Assembly: GCA_035048815.1 (NCBI GenBank)
Contig: JAUCBN010000004.1
Location: 14,846,001 to 14,910,000, forward strand
Direction: 5' to 3'
From: Abelmoschus esculentus
Lineage: Eukaryota; Streptophyta; Magnoliopsida; Malvales; Malvaceae
Length of the DNA: 64,000 nt
Positions 10,351 to 20,486 of this stretch are shown one piece after another. The notes under the pieces were generated by a model. It made no database searches and had not been told where the DNA came from. It saw only the letters and a list, made by a program, of their open reading frames with translations. Position numbers and translations under genes: made by a program. Position 1 is the first letter of the stretch, and each line of letters begins with the position of its first letter.

Positions 10351-13300
10351 ATTGTCGTTTTGTTGGGATTAAAACGTGCATGTCTAAATGGGCTTCATAG
10401 AGAATCCGTTCGAATTTTAAATTAATATGTATAATTTTGTTCAAAAGCCCAAAATTAACTATTTGAACTCAAAAAATTTGATTTAATAACATTTGGTTTT
10501 CGTTTTGTTGGGATTAAAACGTGCATGTCTAAATGGGCTTTATAGAGAATCCGTTCGAATTTTAACCGAGTAAAAAGCTAAAAATTTGAGATCAATCTAT
10601 ATAATTTTGTTCAAAACCCATAATTAACTATTTGCACTCATAAAATTTTATTTAAAAACATTTGGTTGTCGTTTTGTTGGGATTGAAACGTGCATGTCTA
10701 AATAGGCCTTATAGAGAATCCGTTCGAATTTTAACCGAGTAAAAAGCTAAAATATTTAGATTAATCTGTATAATTTTGTTCAAAACCCCATAATTAACCT
10801 TTTGAACTCATAAAATTTGATTTAATAACATTTGATTATTGTTTTGTTGGAATTACAACGTTCTTGTCTAAATGGGCTTTACGGAGAATCCATTCGAATT
10901 TTAACCGAGTAAAAAGCTAAAAATTTTAGATTAATCTGTATAATTTTGTTCAAACGCCCATAATTAACTATTTAAACTCATAAAATTTGATTTAATAATA
11001 TTTGGTTGTCATTTTGTTTGGATTAAAACATTCATGTCTAAATGGCTTTATAGAGAATCTGTTCGAATTTTAACCGAGTAAAAAGCTAAAAATTTGAGAT
11101 TAATCTGTATAATTTTCTTATAAAGCCCATAATTAACTATTTGAACTCATAAAATTTGATTTAATAACATTTGGTTGTCGTTTCGTTGGGATTAAAACGT
11201 GCATGTCTAAATAGGCCTTATAGAGAATCCGTTCGAATTTTAACCGAGTAAAAAGCTGAAAATTTGAGATCAATCTATATAATTTTGTTCAAAAGCCCAT
11301 AATTAACTATTTGAACTCATAAAATTTGATTTAATAACATTTGATTGTCATTTTGTTGGGATTAAAATGTGCTTGTCTAAATAGGCTTTATAGATAATCC
11401 GTTCGAATTTTAACCGAGTAAAAAGCTGAAAATTTTAGATTAATCTGTATAATTTTTTTTTCAAAACCCATTATTAACTATTTGATCACATAAAATTTGA
11501 TTTAATAGCATTTGATTGTCATTTTGTTGGGATTAAAACGTGCTTGTCTAAATGGGCTTTATAGATAATCCGTTCGAATTTTAACCGAGTAAAAAGCTAA
11601 AAATTTTAGATTAATCTGTATATTTTTTTTTCAAAAACCATTATTAACTATTTGAACTAATAAAATTTGATTTAATAATATTTGGTTGTCGTTTTGTTAG
11701 GATTAAAACGTGCTTGTCTAAATGGGCTTTATGGAGAATCTGTTCAACTTTTAACCAAGTAAAAAGCTGAAAATTTGAGATTAATCTGTATAATTTTGTT
11801 CAAAAGCCCATAATTAACTTTTTGAACTCATAAAATTTGATTTAATAATATTTGGCTATCGTTTTGTTGGGATTAAAACGTGCTTGTCTAAATGGGCTTT
11901 ATAGAGAATCCGTTCGAATTTTAATCGACTAAAAAGCTGAAAATTTGAGATTAATCTATATAATTTTGTTCAAAAGCCCATAATTAATTATTTGAACTAA
12001 TAAATTTTGATTTAATAACATTTGATTATCGTTTTGTTGGCATTAAAAAGTGCTTGTCTAAATGGGCTTTATGGAGAATCCATTCGAATTTTCTCTGAGT
12101 AAAAAGCTTAAAATTTGAGATTAATATGTATAATTTTGTTCAAAAGCCCACAATTAACTTTTTGAACTCATAAAATTTTATTTAATAACATTTGGTTATC
12201 GCTTTGTTTGAATTAAAACGTGCTTATCTAAATAGGCCTTATAGAGAATTCGTTCGAATTTTAACCGAGTAAAAAGCTAAAAATTTGAGATCAATCTATA
12301 TAATTTTGTTCAAAAGCCCATAATTAACTATTCCAACTCATAAAATTTGATTTAATAACATTTGGTTATCATTTTGTTGGGATTAAACGTGCTTGTCTAA
12401 ATGGGCTTTTTAGAGAATCCGTTAGAATTTTAACCGAGTAAAAAGCTGAAAATTTTAGATTAATCTGTATAATTTTGTTCAATAGCCCATAATTAACTAT
12501 TTGAACTCATAAAATTTTATTTAATAACATTTGGTTATCGTTTTGTTGCGATTAAATCGTGCATGTCTAAATGGGCTTTATAGAGAATCCGTTCGAATTT
12601 TAACCGAGTAAAATGCTGAAAATTTTAGATTAATCTTATATAATTTTGTTCAAAAGCCCATAATTAATTATTTGAACTCATAAAATTGATTTAATAATAC
12701 TTGGTTATCGTTTTGTTGGCATTAAAATGTGCTTGTCTAAACGTGCTTTATAGAGAATCCGTTCGAATTTTAACCGAGTAAAAAGCTTAAAATTTTAGAT
12801 TAATCTGTATAATTTTGTTCAATAGCCCATAATTAACTATTTGAACTCATAAAATTTTATTTAATAACATTTGGTTATCGTTTTGTTGCGATTAAATCGT
12901 GTAAGTCAAAATGAGCTTTATAGAGAATTCGTTTGAATTTTAACAGAGTAAAAAGCTGAATTTTTTTATTAATCTTATATAATTTTGTTCAAAAGCCGAT
13001 AATTAACTATTTGAACTCATAAAATTGATTTAATAACATTCGGTTGTCGTTTTGTTGGTATTAAAACGTGCTTGTCTAAATCGTCCTTATAGAGAGTCCG
13101 TTCGAATTTTAACCTAGTAAAATGCTGAAAATTTGAGATCAATCTATATAATTTGTTCAAAAGCCCATAATTAACTAATCCAACTCATAAAATTTGATTT
13201 AATAACATTCGGTTATCGTTTTGTTGGGATTTAAACGTGCTTGTCTAAATGGGCTTTTTAGAGAATCCGTTCCAATTTTAACCGAATAAAAAGCTTAAAA

Positions 13301-14841
13301 TTTTAGAATAATCTGTATAATTTGAGATTTAAACGTGCTTGTCTAAATGGGCTTTTTGAACTCATAAAATTTGATTTAATAACATTTGGTTATAGTTTGG
13401 TTGGGATTAAAACGTGCTTGTCTAAATGGGCTTTATAGTGAATTCGTTCGAAATTTAACCGAGTAAAAAGCTGAAAATTTGAGATCAATATATATAGTTT
13501 TACTCAAAAGCCCATAATTAACTATTCCAACTCATATAATTTAATTTAATAACATTTGGATTTCGTTTTGTTAGGATTAAAAAATGCTTGTCTAAATGGG
13601 CTTTATAGAGAATCTGTTCGAATTTTAACCGTGTAAAAAGATGAAAATTTCAGATTAATCTGTATAATTTTATTCAAAAGCTCATAATTAACTTTTTGAA
13701 CTCATAAAATTTGATTTAATAACATTTGAGTATCAATTTATTGGTATTAAAACGTGCTTGTCTAAATGGGACTTATAGAGAATTCGTTCAAATTTTAACC
13801 GAGTAAAAAGTTGAAAATTTTAGATTAATCTGTATAATTTTGTTCAAAAGCCCATAATTAACTTTTTGAACTCATAAAATTTGATTTAATAACATTTGGT
13901 TATGTTTTGTTGGGATTAAAACGTGCTTGCCTAAATGGGCTTTATGGAGAATCCGTTCGAATTTTAACCAAGTAAAAAGCTTAAAATTTAAGATTAATCT
14001 GTATAAGTTTGTTCAAAAGCCCATAATTAACTATTTGAACTCATAAACTTTGATTCAATAACATTTGGTTGTCGTTTTGTTAGGATTAAAACGTGCTTAT
14101 CTAAATCGGCCTTCTAGAGAATCCGTTCGAATTTTAACCGAGTAAAAAGCTGAAAATTTGAGATTAATTTATATAATTTTATTCAAAATCCCATAATTAA
14201 TTATTTGAACTCTTAAAATTTGTTTTAATAACATTTGGTTATCGTTTTGTTGGGATTAAAACGTGCTTGTCTAAATGGGCTTTATAAAGAATCCTTTCGA
14301 ATTTTAACCGAGTAAAAAGCTTAAAATTTGAGATCAATCTATATAATTTTATTCAAAAGCCCATAATTAACTATTCCAACTCATAAAATTTAATTTAATT
14401 ACATTTGGTTATTGTTTTGTTGGGATTAAAACGTGCTTGTCTAAATGGGCTTTATAGAGAACCCGTTCGAATTTTAACCGTGTAAAAAGCTAAAAATTTC
14501 AGATTAATCTGTATAATTTTTTTCAAAAGCCTAAAATTAACTTTTTGAACTCATAAAATTTGATTTAATAATATTTGGTTATCGTTTTATTGGTATTAAA
14601 ACGTGCTTGTCTAAATGTGCCTTATAGAGAATTCGTTCAAATTTTAATCGAGTAAAAAGCTGAAAAATTTAGATTAATCTGTATAATTTTGTTTAAAAGC
14701 CCCTAATTAACTTTTTGAACTCATAAAATTTGATTTAATAACATTTGGTTATCGTTTTGTTGGGATTAAAATGTGCTTGTCTAAATCGGCTTTATAGAGA
14801 ATCTATTCAAATTTTTTTGAGAATCCTTTCAAATTTTTTGA
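10351..14841 (+). repeat. Satellite array A, ~170-bp monomer
   Basis: About 26 tandem monomers of a ~170-bp AT-rich satellite. Landmarks in each monomer are GGGATTAAAACGTGC, TGTCTAAATGGGC, TTCGAATTTTAACCGAG, TTAATCTGTATAATTTTG and CATAATTAACTATTTG. The GGGATT landmark recurs at 10510, 10679, 10849, 11019, 11188 and 11358, a period of 169-170. The first monomer is shortened (10365 to 10510 is 145 bases). Divergence between neighbours is moderate, and no clear higher-order unit is seen here. No genes. Confidence 0.95.
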
Positions 14842-15196
14842 AAGGAAAGGGCCTGATATGTGCCGATCTTGCTGCTGATGTTGAACGGTATACTTTGATT
14901 GTAGGACCTAGGAAGGAAGGAAGTCTCTCGCAAGAAGTGGCTGCAAAATAAAGAATTAAGGATAAGGGATGAAAGGAATAGTTTAGGGACTGATATGGAA
15001 GCGGAAGGATGTGTGGTGTTGATAAGGGTGAATGGATGTTTAGGACATTTTGTGAGGATGACAAAGGATTGAGAATGATGAATGGAATGAGAGGATATAT
15101 AAGGAATGGTGAAATGGAAATAGTATCTTAAAGATACTCAAGGAAGAAACTAGGTTATAGAAAACCTAATCCTGAACCTTATATCGATCTTTAAGG
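14842..15196. other. Unrecognised sequence beside the satellite edge
   Basis: A purine-rich stretch with no recognised gene or repeat. It begins at a perfect 9-bp inverted repeat at the satellite edge (14825-14845). It contains two short inverted repeats (AGTATCTT/AAGATACT at 15122-15138 and TAGGTT/AACCTA at 15151-15168) that match the style of the following block. Confidence 0.4.
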
Positions 15197-15890
15197 GGTG
15201 GTGATAAACAGACTTTGACCCTTTTAGTATATTAAACTAAAAGAACCCTAAGTGTCAAGATGGATAGAAAAGGTTTGACGCCACAAGTACAAAAGTACTT
15301 GATAAGTCGATAAAGTTCTAAGAAGAACTAAACGAGAGAAAAATCTCACAAGTAATTTTATATAATCTGAATGGTGTGTTTACAAAATGAAATACAAGTC
15401 CTATTTATAGTTTTCTAAGGGGTTTGGCCGAAATGGCCTTTAACTATTTGGATAACCATTCATTTGAATGGTGTCTCCCTCCAAAACTATTCGAAAAGAT
15501 AACTTCTCGGTCCAGCCTGCACTATCTTCAGTAATTTGGCCATATCTAGAGATCCCGATATCGGATTGATGCGATTCAACATGCGATTGAAAGATAAGAG
15601 ATAGGGTAACAACTTTCATGAAGACACCGAAACCCAATTATTCTTGTATCCTGCTCGAAAATGGCAAACAAGTGGACCATCATGAATCTGTCCAATGAAG
15701 AGTGATGCCTCTTTGTTTTGGCGTGAAATTCATATTTCCCTCCAAGGAGCGGCGCCCAAACATGTTTCCCTCCATGAATGATTGGTTGTGTCCCTTGGGG
15801 AGGGAACATGTCCTTCCATGGTTGAGCTGAAGGTTGTAGGGTGAGCTGAGATGAGCTGATTGAGCTGAGAGTGAGCTGACTTGAGTTGAG
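15197..15890 (-). repeat. Hairpin-rich LTR-like block
   Basis: Possibly an LTR or LTR fragment read on the minus strand. It has a TATA-like CTATAAATAGG (minus strand, about 15401-15411) and a TGATAAACAG-type edge near 15202. It is dense in short inverted repeats: 15221-15243 (CTTTTAGT arms), 15284-15301 (CAAGTAC arms, AAAA loop), 15314-15329 (AGTTCT arms), 15455-15472 (ACCATTCA arms), 15554-15563 (CCGATATCGG) and 15760-15811 (ACATGTTTCCCTCC against GGAGGGAACATGT). The segment 15828-15895 is a GAGCTGA-type short repeat. No partner LTR or primer site was found, so the class is uncertain. Confidence 0.35.
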
Positions 15891-16229
15891 CTAGCTAGCT
15901 GACTTAGCTACAACGTTTGCTTCTCTAGGTACATAACAGATCTTACAATCACGCAGAGTACCAAGAGTGGAACGGATGCGAGACACCAAATGTTGCACTG
16001 TAGAAAGGTCTTGGTGATGAGTGTTGTTAACTTTGTTGGCAATGGAAGCAGAATCAGTTTCAATAATCACATTAGTCCAGCCATTGGCAAAAGCAAATTT
16101 TAATCCTTCCAGGATAGCAAGAGCCTCGGTAGAAGCAGGATCCGGACAGACAAGAGGTAAAGAGCATCCACCGAGGACAAAACCAGAAGAATCTCGAGCA
16201 ATGACATCTACAGCAGCACCCCTTAACAA
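15891..16229 (-). pseudogene. LINE C-terminal RNase H domain
   Basis: RNase H (RVT_3-like) domain at the end of the ORF2 of a plant L1-type non-LTR retrotransposon. It reads on the minus strand with an Asp in DVIARDSSG, a Glu in STEALAILEGLKFA and an Asp in IIETDSASIAN. The last acidic position, expected after VPREAN, is replaced (VVAKSAS), so a catalytic residue is missing. It is followed on the minus strand by the short GAGCTGA repeats and no visible poly(A). It is the downstream end of the LINE remnant at 15891-18214. Confidence 0.8.
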
Positions 16230-16387
16230 TGGGTCAAAGGCCCCATCCTTGTTAATTTTGACGAAACCAGGAGCCAGTTTCGTCCATCTAGCTTGAGCGA
16301 AGGTGGGCTCAGCTAGCCGGGAACGTAGGTGAGAAGCATCATTAACTAATGTATAGTCATTGAAATGTTTTTGCGCATTGGAGACAA

Positions 16388-17252
16388 TCAGCCAAGCCGG
16401 TTGGAGATGATTGTTATGGACGAAGTCATTACGATGATTCTATAAATTCCATAGGATCGTAATGATGAATGAGAATTGTTGTAAAGAAAGAAAACCAACA
16501 ACTTCAGAAATCCACTGGTGGGTGGAGATATAGGTATTGGAGAAGATTCGAGTAGGGAGACCTGCCAACTGGAGCGCCTCCTTGGCACTAGAACAGTCCC
16601 TTAAAGCATGGAGAGTGGTTTCAATGGCCATGTTGCAAATTGGACAAATCCCCGTACCAAGATTGTCCTGAAGGATTTTATGCCCATATGGGATTGCATC
16701 ATGACATAGCCTCTATCCAAAGGAACGATCTTTGGGTAAGGTGGGTAGTTTAGCAAGAACATTCCAAAGCTTAGAGGGCCTGTTAACTGGCCCTAGTTGC
16801 AATTGCAAAAATTGGTAACCTGACCGAACTGAATATATGCCAGAGTCATGGTGACCCCATAGAATGGTGTCCTTTGTGTCATTAATAATGGGTACATTAA
16901 GGATAGAGTTAGCATCTTCATGAGAGAAGTAGTCTCTTACTTTTGGTTCATCCCATCGGGTCATGTTAGGCAACATAAAAGTTCCTGCACGAAGAGGTAC
17001 TTTGTCATTCACCTCATAATCACCATAAAGGTGTATAGGCTGAAAGCCTCCCCATTTGTCAAAGTGGATCTGAATTTGACTGGACATGTCTGGCCGTTTG
17101 AAGAGACTATTGCGAAGTTTAGAGATAGCTATGCTAAGTCCTTTCCAGGCAAAAGAAGATCTCCGAGTGGGATCAGATTCAAGGATTGAACTCGATGGGT
17201 AGTACTTACATTTGTAGACTTGACTAAGGAGATTATCGGGTTCACAAATCAA
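16388..17252 (-). pseudogene. LINE ORF2 linker and zf-RVT region
   Basis: Minus-strand continuation of the LINE ORF2 between RT and RNase H. The part at 16713-17252 reads as the post-RT region (KGLSIAISKLRNSLF, RWDEPKVRDYFSHEDA, DSGIYSVRSGYQFL). The part at 16388-16680 contains the cysteine/histidine cluster of the zf-RVT motif (GICPICNMAIETTLHALRDC, near 16590-16665). Several frameshifts separate the pieces. The family assignment is firm; the copy is dead. Confidence 0.8.
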
Positions 17253-18010
17253 ACGCCAGATTTGTTTGCCTAGTAAAGCAATATTGAAGTGGTGTAGATC
17301 GCGAAATCCTATACCTCATGCTGCTTTCGGTAGATAGACAGTGTCCCAAGGGAGCATATGCCAACCTCGTTTGTCAGCTTTGCCAGACCACCAATATCGG
17401 CGTATCGATGGTCATGTCATCAATAATGTTTTATGGTAGAAGGTAACAAAACATAACATACTGAGGTATTGATTGTATGACTGATTTAATAAAAATTTCT
17501 CTACCACTAAAGGATAAAAGGCGTTTATCCTATTTACTCAAGCGAGCATTCATTTTTTCCCTGGTAAAACCCAAGGCCGTTGTCTTGTTCTTCCCTATTA
17601 AGAGAGGTACTCTCAGATAAATACCTAGATTGTCAACTTCTCTTACGTGAAGGATATCATTAATTTCCGCTCTAAGCGACATGGAAGTTTTCTGGGAAAA
17701 GAAAATAGTAGACTTTTCAAAGTTCATAGCCTGGCCAGATGAAGTAGCATAAGTTGCAGGGCATCCTTAAGGCGTTGAGCTTCTGTAGTTGTATTCTTAA
17801 TGAATACAACACAGTCATCAGCAAAAAGAAGATGGTTCACGCGTGGTCCAATCCTACTAGCACAAAGCCCAGGTAGGTTACCACTAGCTTGCTCGACATT
17901 GAGCAATGCTGAAAGTCCTTGAGTACAAAAAAGAAAAAGGAAGAGAGATAGAGGGTCCCCTTGTCGTAACCCTCTATGGAGTTTGAAGGGACGTGAAAGA
18001 GAATCACCAG
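17253..18010 (-). pseudogene. LINE reverse transcriptase, 3' half
   Basis: RT palm and thumb of the L1-type LINE. On the minus strand LHRGLRQGDPLS (about 17990-17955) is followed by LLFADDCVVF with the catalytic FADD at about 17825-17814. Then comes NFEKSTIFFSQKTS (17727 onward) and the DNLGIYLRVPL block. The N-terminal half of RT and the endonuclease are absent. A stop and a frameshift near 17725 and other indels break it. It would prime cDNA at a nicked target in an intact copy. Confidence 0.85.
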
Positions 18011-18214
18011 TTTGGCCGAGGTCCAGATTCCAGTAAAAGCTTTGATAATCACCTGGTCGTCAATATCCTTAGAGGATATGAGATTCCCAAGTAGGGTAGT
18101 TTGTGCTTCCTCTTCAGAGGAATCCCAAGAGATACTTGGTTGAAAGACAACAGTCTGTTCATCATCGATGAATTGAAAATTTTGCAGTTGTTGAAGAAAA
18201 GTTTTGGAGTCCAT
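18011..18214 (-). pseudogene. LINE ORF start (DUF4283-like) joined to RT
   Basis: An ATG at 18214 (minus strand) opens MDSKTFLQQLQNF, followed by TTLLGNLISSKDI and KAFTGIW. This resembles the N-terminal DUF4283 region found in plant LINE and zinc-knuckle gag-like proteins. It runs straight into the RT segment carrying LRQGDP, so the rest of the N-terminal region, the endonuclease and the first half of RT have been removed by an internal deletion near 18000-18030. The DUF4283 match is by eye. Confidence 0.55.
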
Positions 18215-19080
18215 TAGTAGGTGATTGGTGAAAGTAAAAGAATAGTTGAAAGGAAAGTAAAGGGATTGACGTGTAGTTGATTTTGTATGTGAAGAAATAC
18301 AGTAGGAATGGATGGCTATATATAGGATTGAGTTGAGAGTTTGATGTATATAAGGATTGTGATAAGATGAAGTTGTAGGGATTCGATAGCAAGTGAAACA
18401 CCTTTTAATAAAAAGATTAGAAAAAAATATTGAAATTAGGATAAAATATTGGAAAAAATAAGGAGTTGGTAACACGATAGGTTTAGAACAATGGAGATCA
18501 GATGTATTATAAATAGCAAACTCTTGATAAGAAAAAGTAATTTGACTATGAGTCTTGTGATAAGTATATATAGGCCAGGAAGTAAGCATGTTATAAGTTT
18601 GTAGTTTTGTGATAAAACAATATAGATTGTTGGAGTAGAATACATCATAAATAGTGTTAGAGAAATCTCTTTAAGAGGGTGATATGGACTTGGTAAAGTT
18701 GATCATATTACCATAAAATGGTTGGAGCATGGCAAGTACCCATAAGAGGGTTGGTATGATAGTTTTGTGATTGGGTAATAATATAAAGAATGGTTGAAAC
18801 ATGCAAAAAATAGTAAGGGAGGTGAAGATGTAAGGCACGATAAATAGTTGTACGAAAAAATAGAGAGTATAACAAACAAACCAAAGAAAAATATGTGCAT
18901 TACCGTGTGGAGGAAGAAAGATTATCAAAGATAGTAAGCAAGTCAAACCATAAGCTTGTCTTCGACTCAAATAATCAAGCATGGGGGGACAAGCAAACAT
19001 AACCAAAACAAGTAAAAGAAAGTCGGATGTTTGAATAAAAGTAGAAGGAATGGAGGAAGAGTCGAACCTGTGATAAACGG
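18215..19080 (-). other. T-rich unrecognised sequence upstream of LINE
   Basis: Read on the minus strand this is a T-rich, low-complexity stretch with open frames that look like hydrophobic peptides only because of composition. It may include the LINE 5' UTR nearest 18214. Similar T-rich DNA lies at 39545-42855 and 57283-59218. No gene assigned. Confidence 0.4.
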
Positions 19081-19830
19081 ATTGAAGGGGAAACCAAAAC
19101 TCCTTACAGTGATGGTTAACGTATGTGCGTAGAGAGGCAAATGAGGCGGAACTAAAAGCTTCTTGAGCAGCAAGGGTAAATCGAGAACAAATAGACATTC
19201 TGGATGATGTTGGCTTAACCTTGTTCCAAACCTGATAAAGAATATAGAAAGTGAGTTATGTAAAAAACAGAACGAAAAGAAGACGGTATTAAGTTTACAG
19301 ATATGAGAAAGGACGAAAAACAATAAATAAAGAATGAAGTTATAAACCGATAGTAGTGAGAAAAAAGTTGGGATCTTTTCTCCTCTCTCGATGAGGTGAT
19401 GGTCGAAAGGCTATAATGCAAGAAACTCGATGGGGGAAAGCTAGAGGCATGGATGCAGACCATGCAAACCAGACGGAACCACCATGTTTTAATGGTGGAT
19501 TTTGTAACCTACACTGTGATGAACGAAAAACCAGAACTCATTACAATGATGGTTAACGTATGTTCGTAGAGAGGCAAACAAGGCAGAACTAAAAGCTGTT
19601 TGAGTAGCAATGGTAAAACGAGAACAGATAGACATTCTGGATGATATTGGCTCAACCGATAGTAATGAGAAATAGGTTGGGATCTTTTCTCCTCTCTCGG
19701 TGAGGTGATGATCGAGAAAGGCTATGGTGCGAGAAGCTTGATGGGGGAAAGGCAGAGGTATGGATGCAGACCACACAGACCAGGCGGAACCACCATGTTT
19801 TTATGGTGGATCTTGTAGCCTGCACTATAG
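19081..19830 (-). repeat. Direct duplication of a ~400-bp segment
   Basis: Two degenerate direct copies. The segment with GTTAACGTATGTGCGTAGAGAGG (first 20 bases from about 19116) and GACATTCTGGATGATGT (about 19193) recurs from about 19552 and at 19631. The segment TTGGGATCTTTTCTCCTCTC recurs at 19370 and 19678. Each copy ends with an inverted repeat of the form ACCACCAT...ATGGTGG (about 19479-19498 and 19790-19809). On the minus strand both copies have a short frame beginning MSICSRFT with similar sequence, which could be a decayed exon. No recognised family. Confidence 0.7.
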
Positions 19831-20486
19831 GTGCACTGATCATGAGACGGAGATTAAGATTTAGAGGAAGTAGGAAAATTAAGAATAATATTATTAATAA
19901 AAATAATAACATTAACAAAGTGATAGAATTTACTTTGAATTCTAGTACCCTTCAGAGATGTTTACTAACCCAATCACATGGAAGTAGACGGCTCCTACGG
20001 CCATGTTCTTTGGTTGTAGCGACTAGAACCAAAAAAATCAAGATCTCCGAGTCATGGCTTGCAAGCATGTGGTTAACTATACGAAAGAGGTGAAGCAAGG
20101 GAGGGGTACTTACTAAAACTTGTGTATCATTCAAACTCCTTGAAATAATCAAACTGGTAAAGTGCTTGATGCAAAGAGAGTTATTGGAGAATAAAGCAAC
20201 AAAATAGGTATTGAGCAGAACCGTAAGATCCAGGAAACAAATACATACCGAGAAAGGTTGTTTCTGTAACTCATTGAAAGACATGGCAATGGCTGTAAAG
20301 AGCTCGTGATTCAAAAAAGGAGAAAGAGCACCTAACATGTTCGAAAACAATACACCAATAAAGGTGTTGGATTTGTACCTTTGCAAGGGTGGTAATTGTG
20401 CATTAAAAGAAGCAAATACGACAAGAGTGATAATTTCCTTTGTGAAGAAAAGTATTACAGCCATAGTAGGGATTGAAGAAAGTTCG
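19831..20486 (-). other. T-rich island edge with double stem-loop module
   Basis: Minus-strand T-rich sequence with a 170-codon open frame (20464 to 19952) that I do not recognise. It contains, at 20351-20393, one copy of a dispersed module with an AACACC...GGTGT stem-loop. From 20056 onward it is duplicated at 24298-24729. No known function; splice-like signals are visible but cannot be trusted in T-rich DNA. Confidence 0.4.

Noticed and set aside
15828..15895. GAGCTGA short repeat as a functional element
   Set aside because: It looks like a simple microsatellite-like expansion at the LINE 3' edge; nothing ties it to a function.
18162..20464. Minus-strand hydrophobic open frames as genes
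   Set aside because: Same T-rich composition effect; the frame at 19952-20464 is simply cut off in its duplicate at 24292-24708 and shows no recognisable domain.
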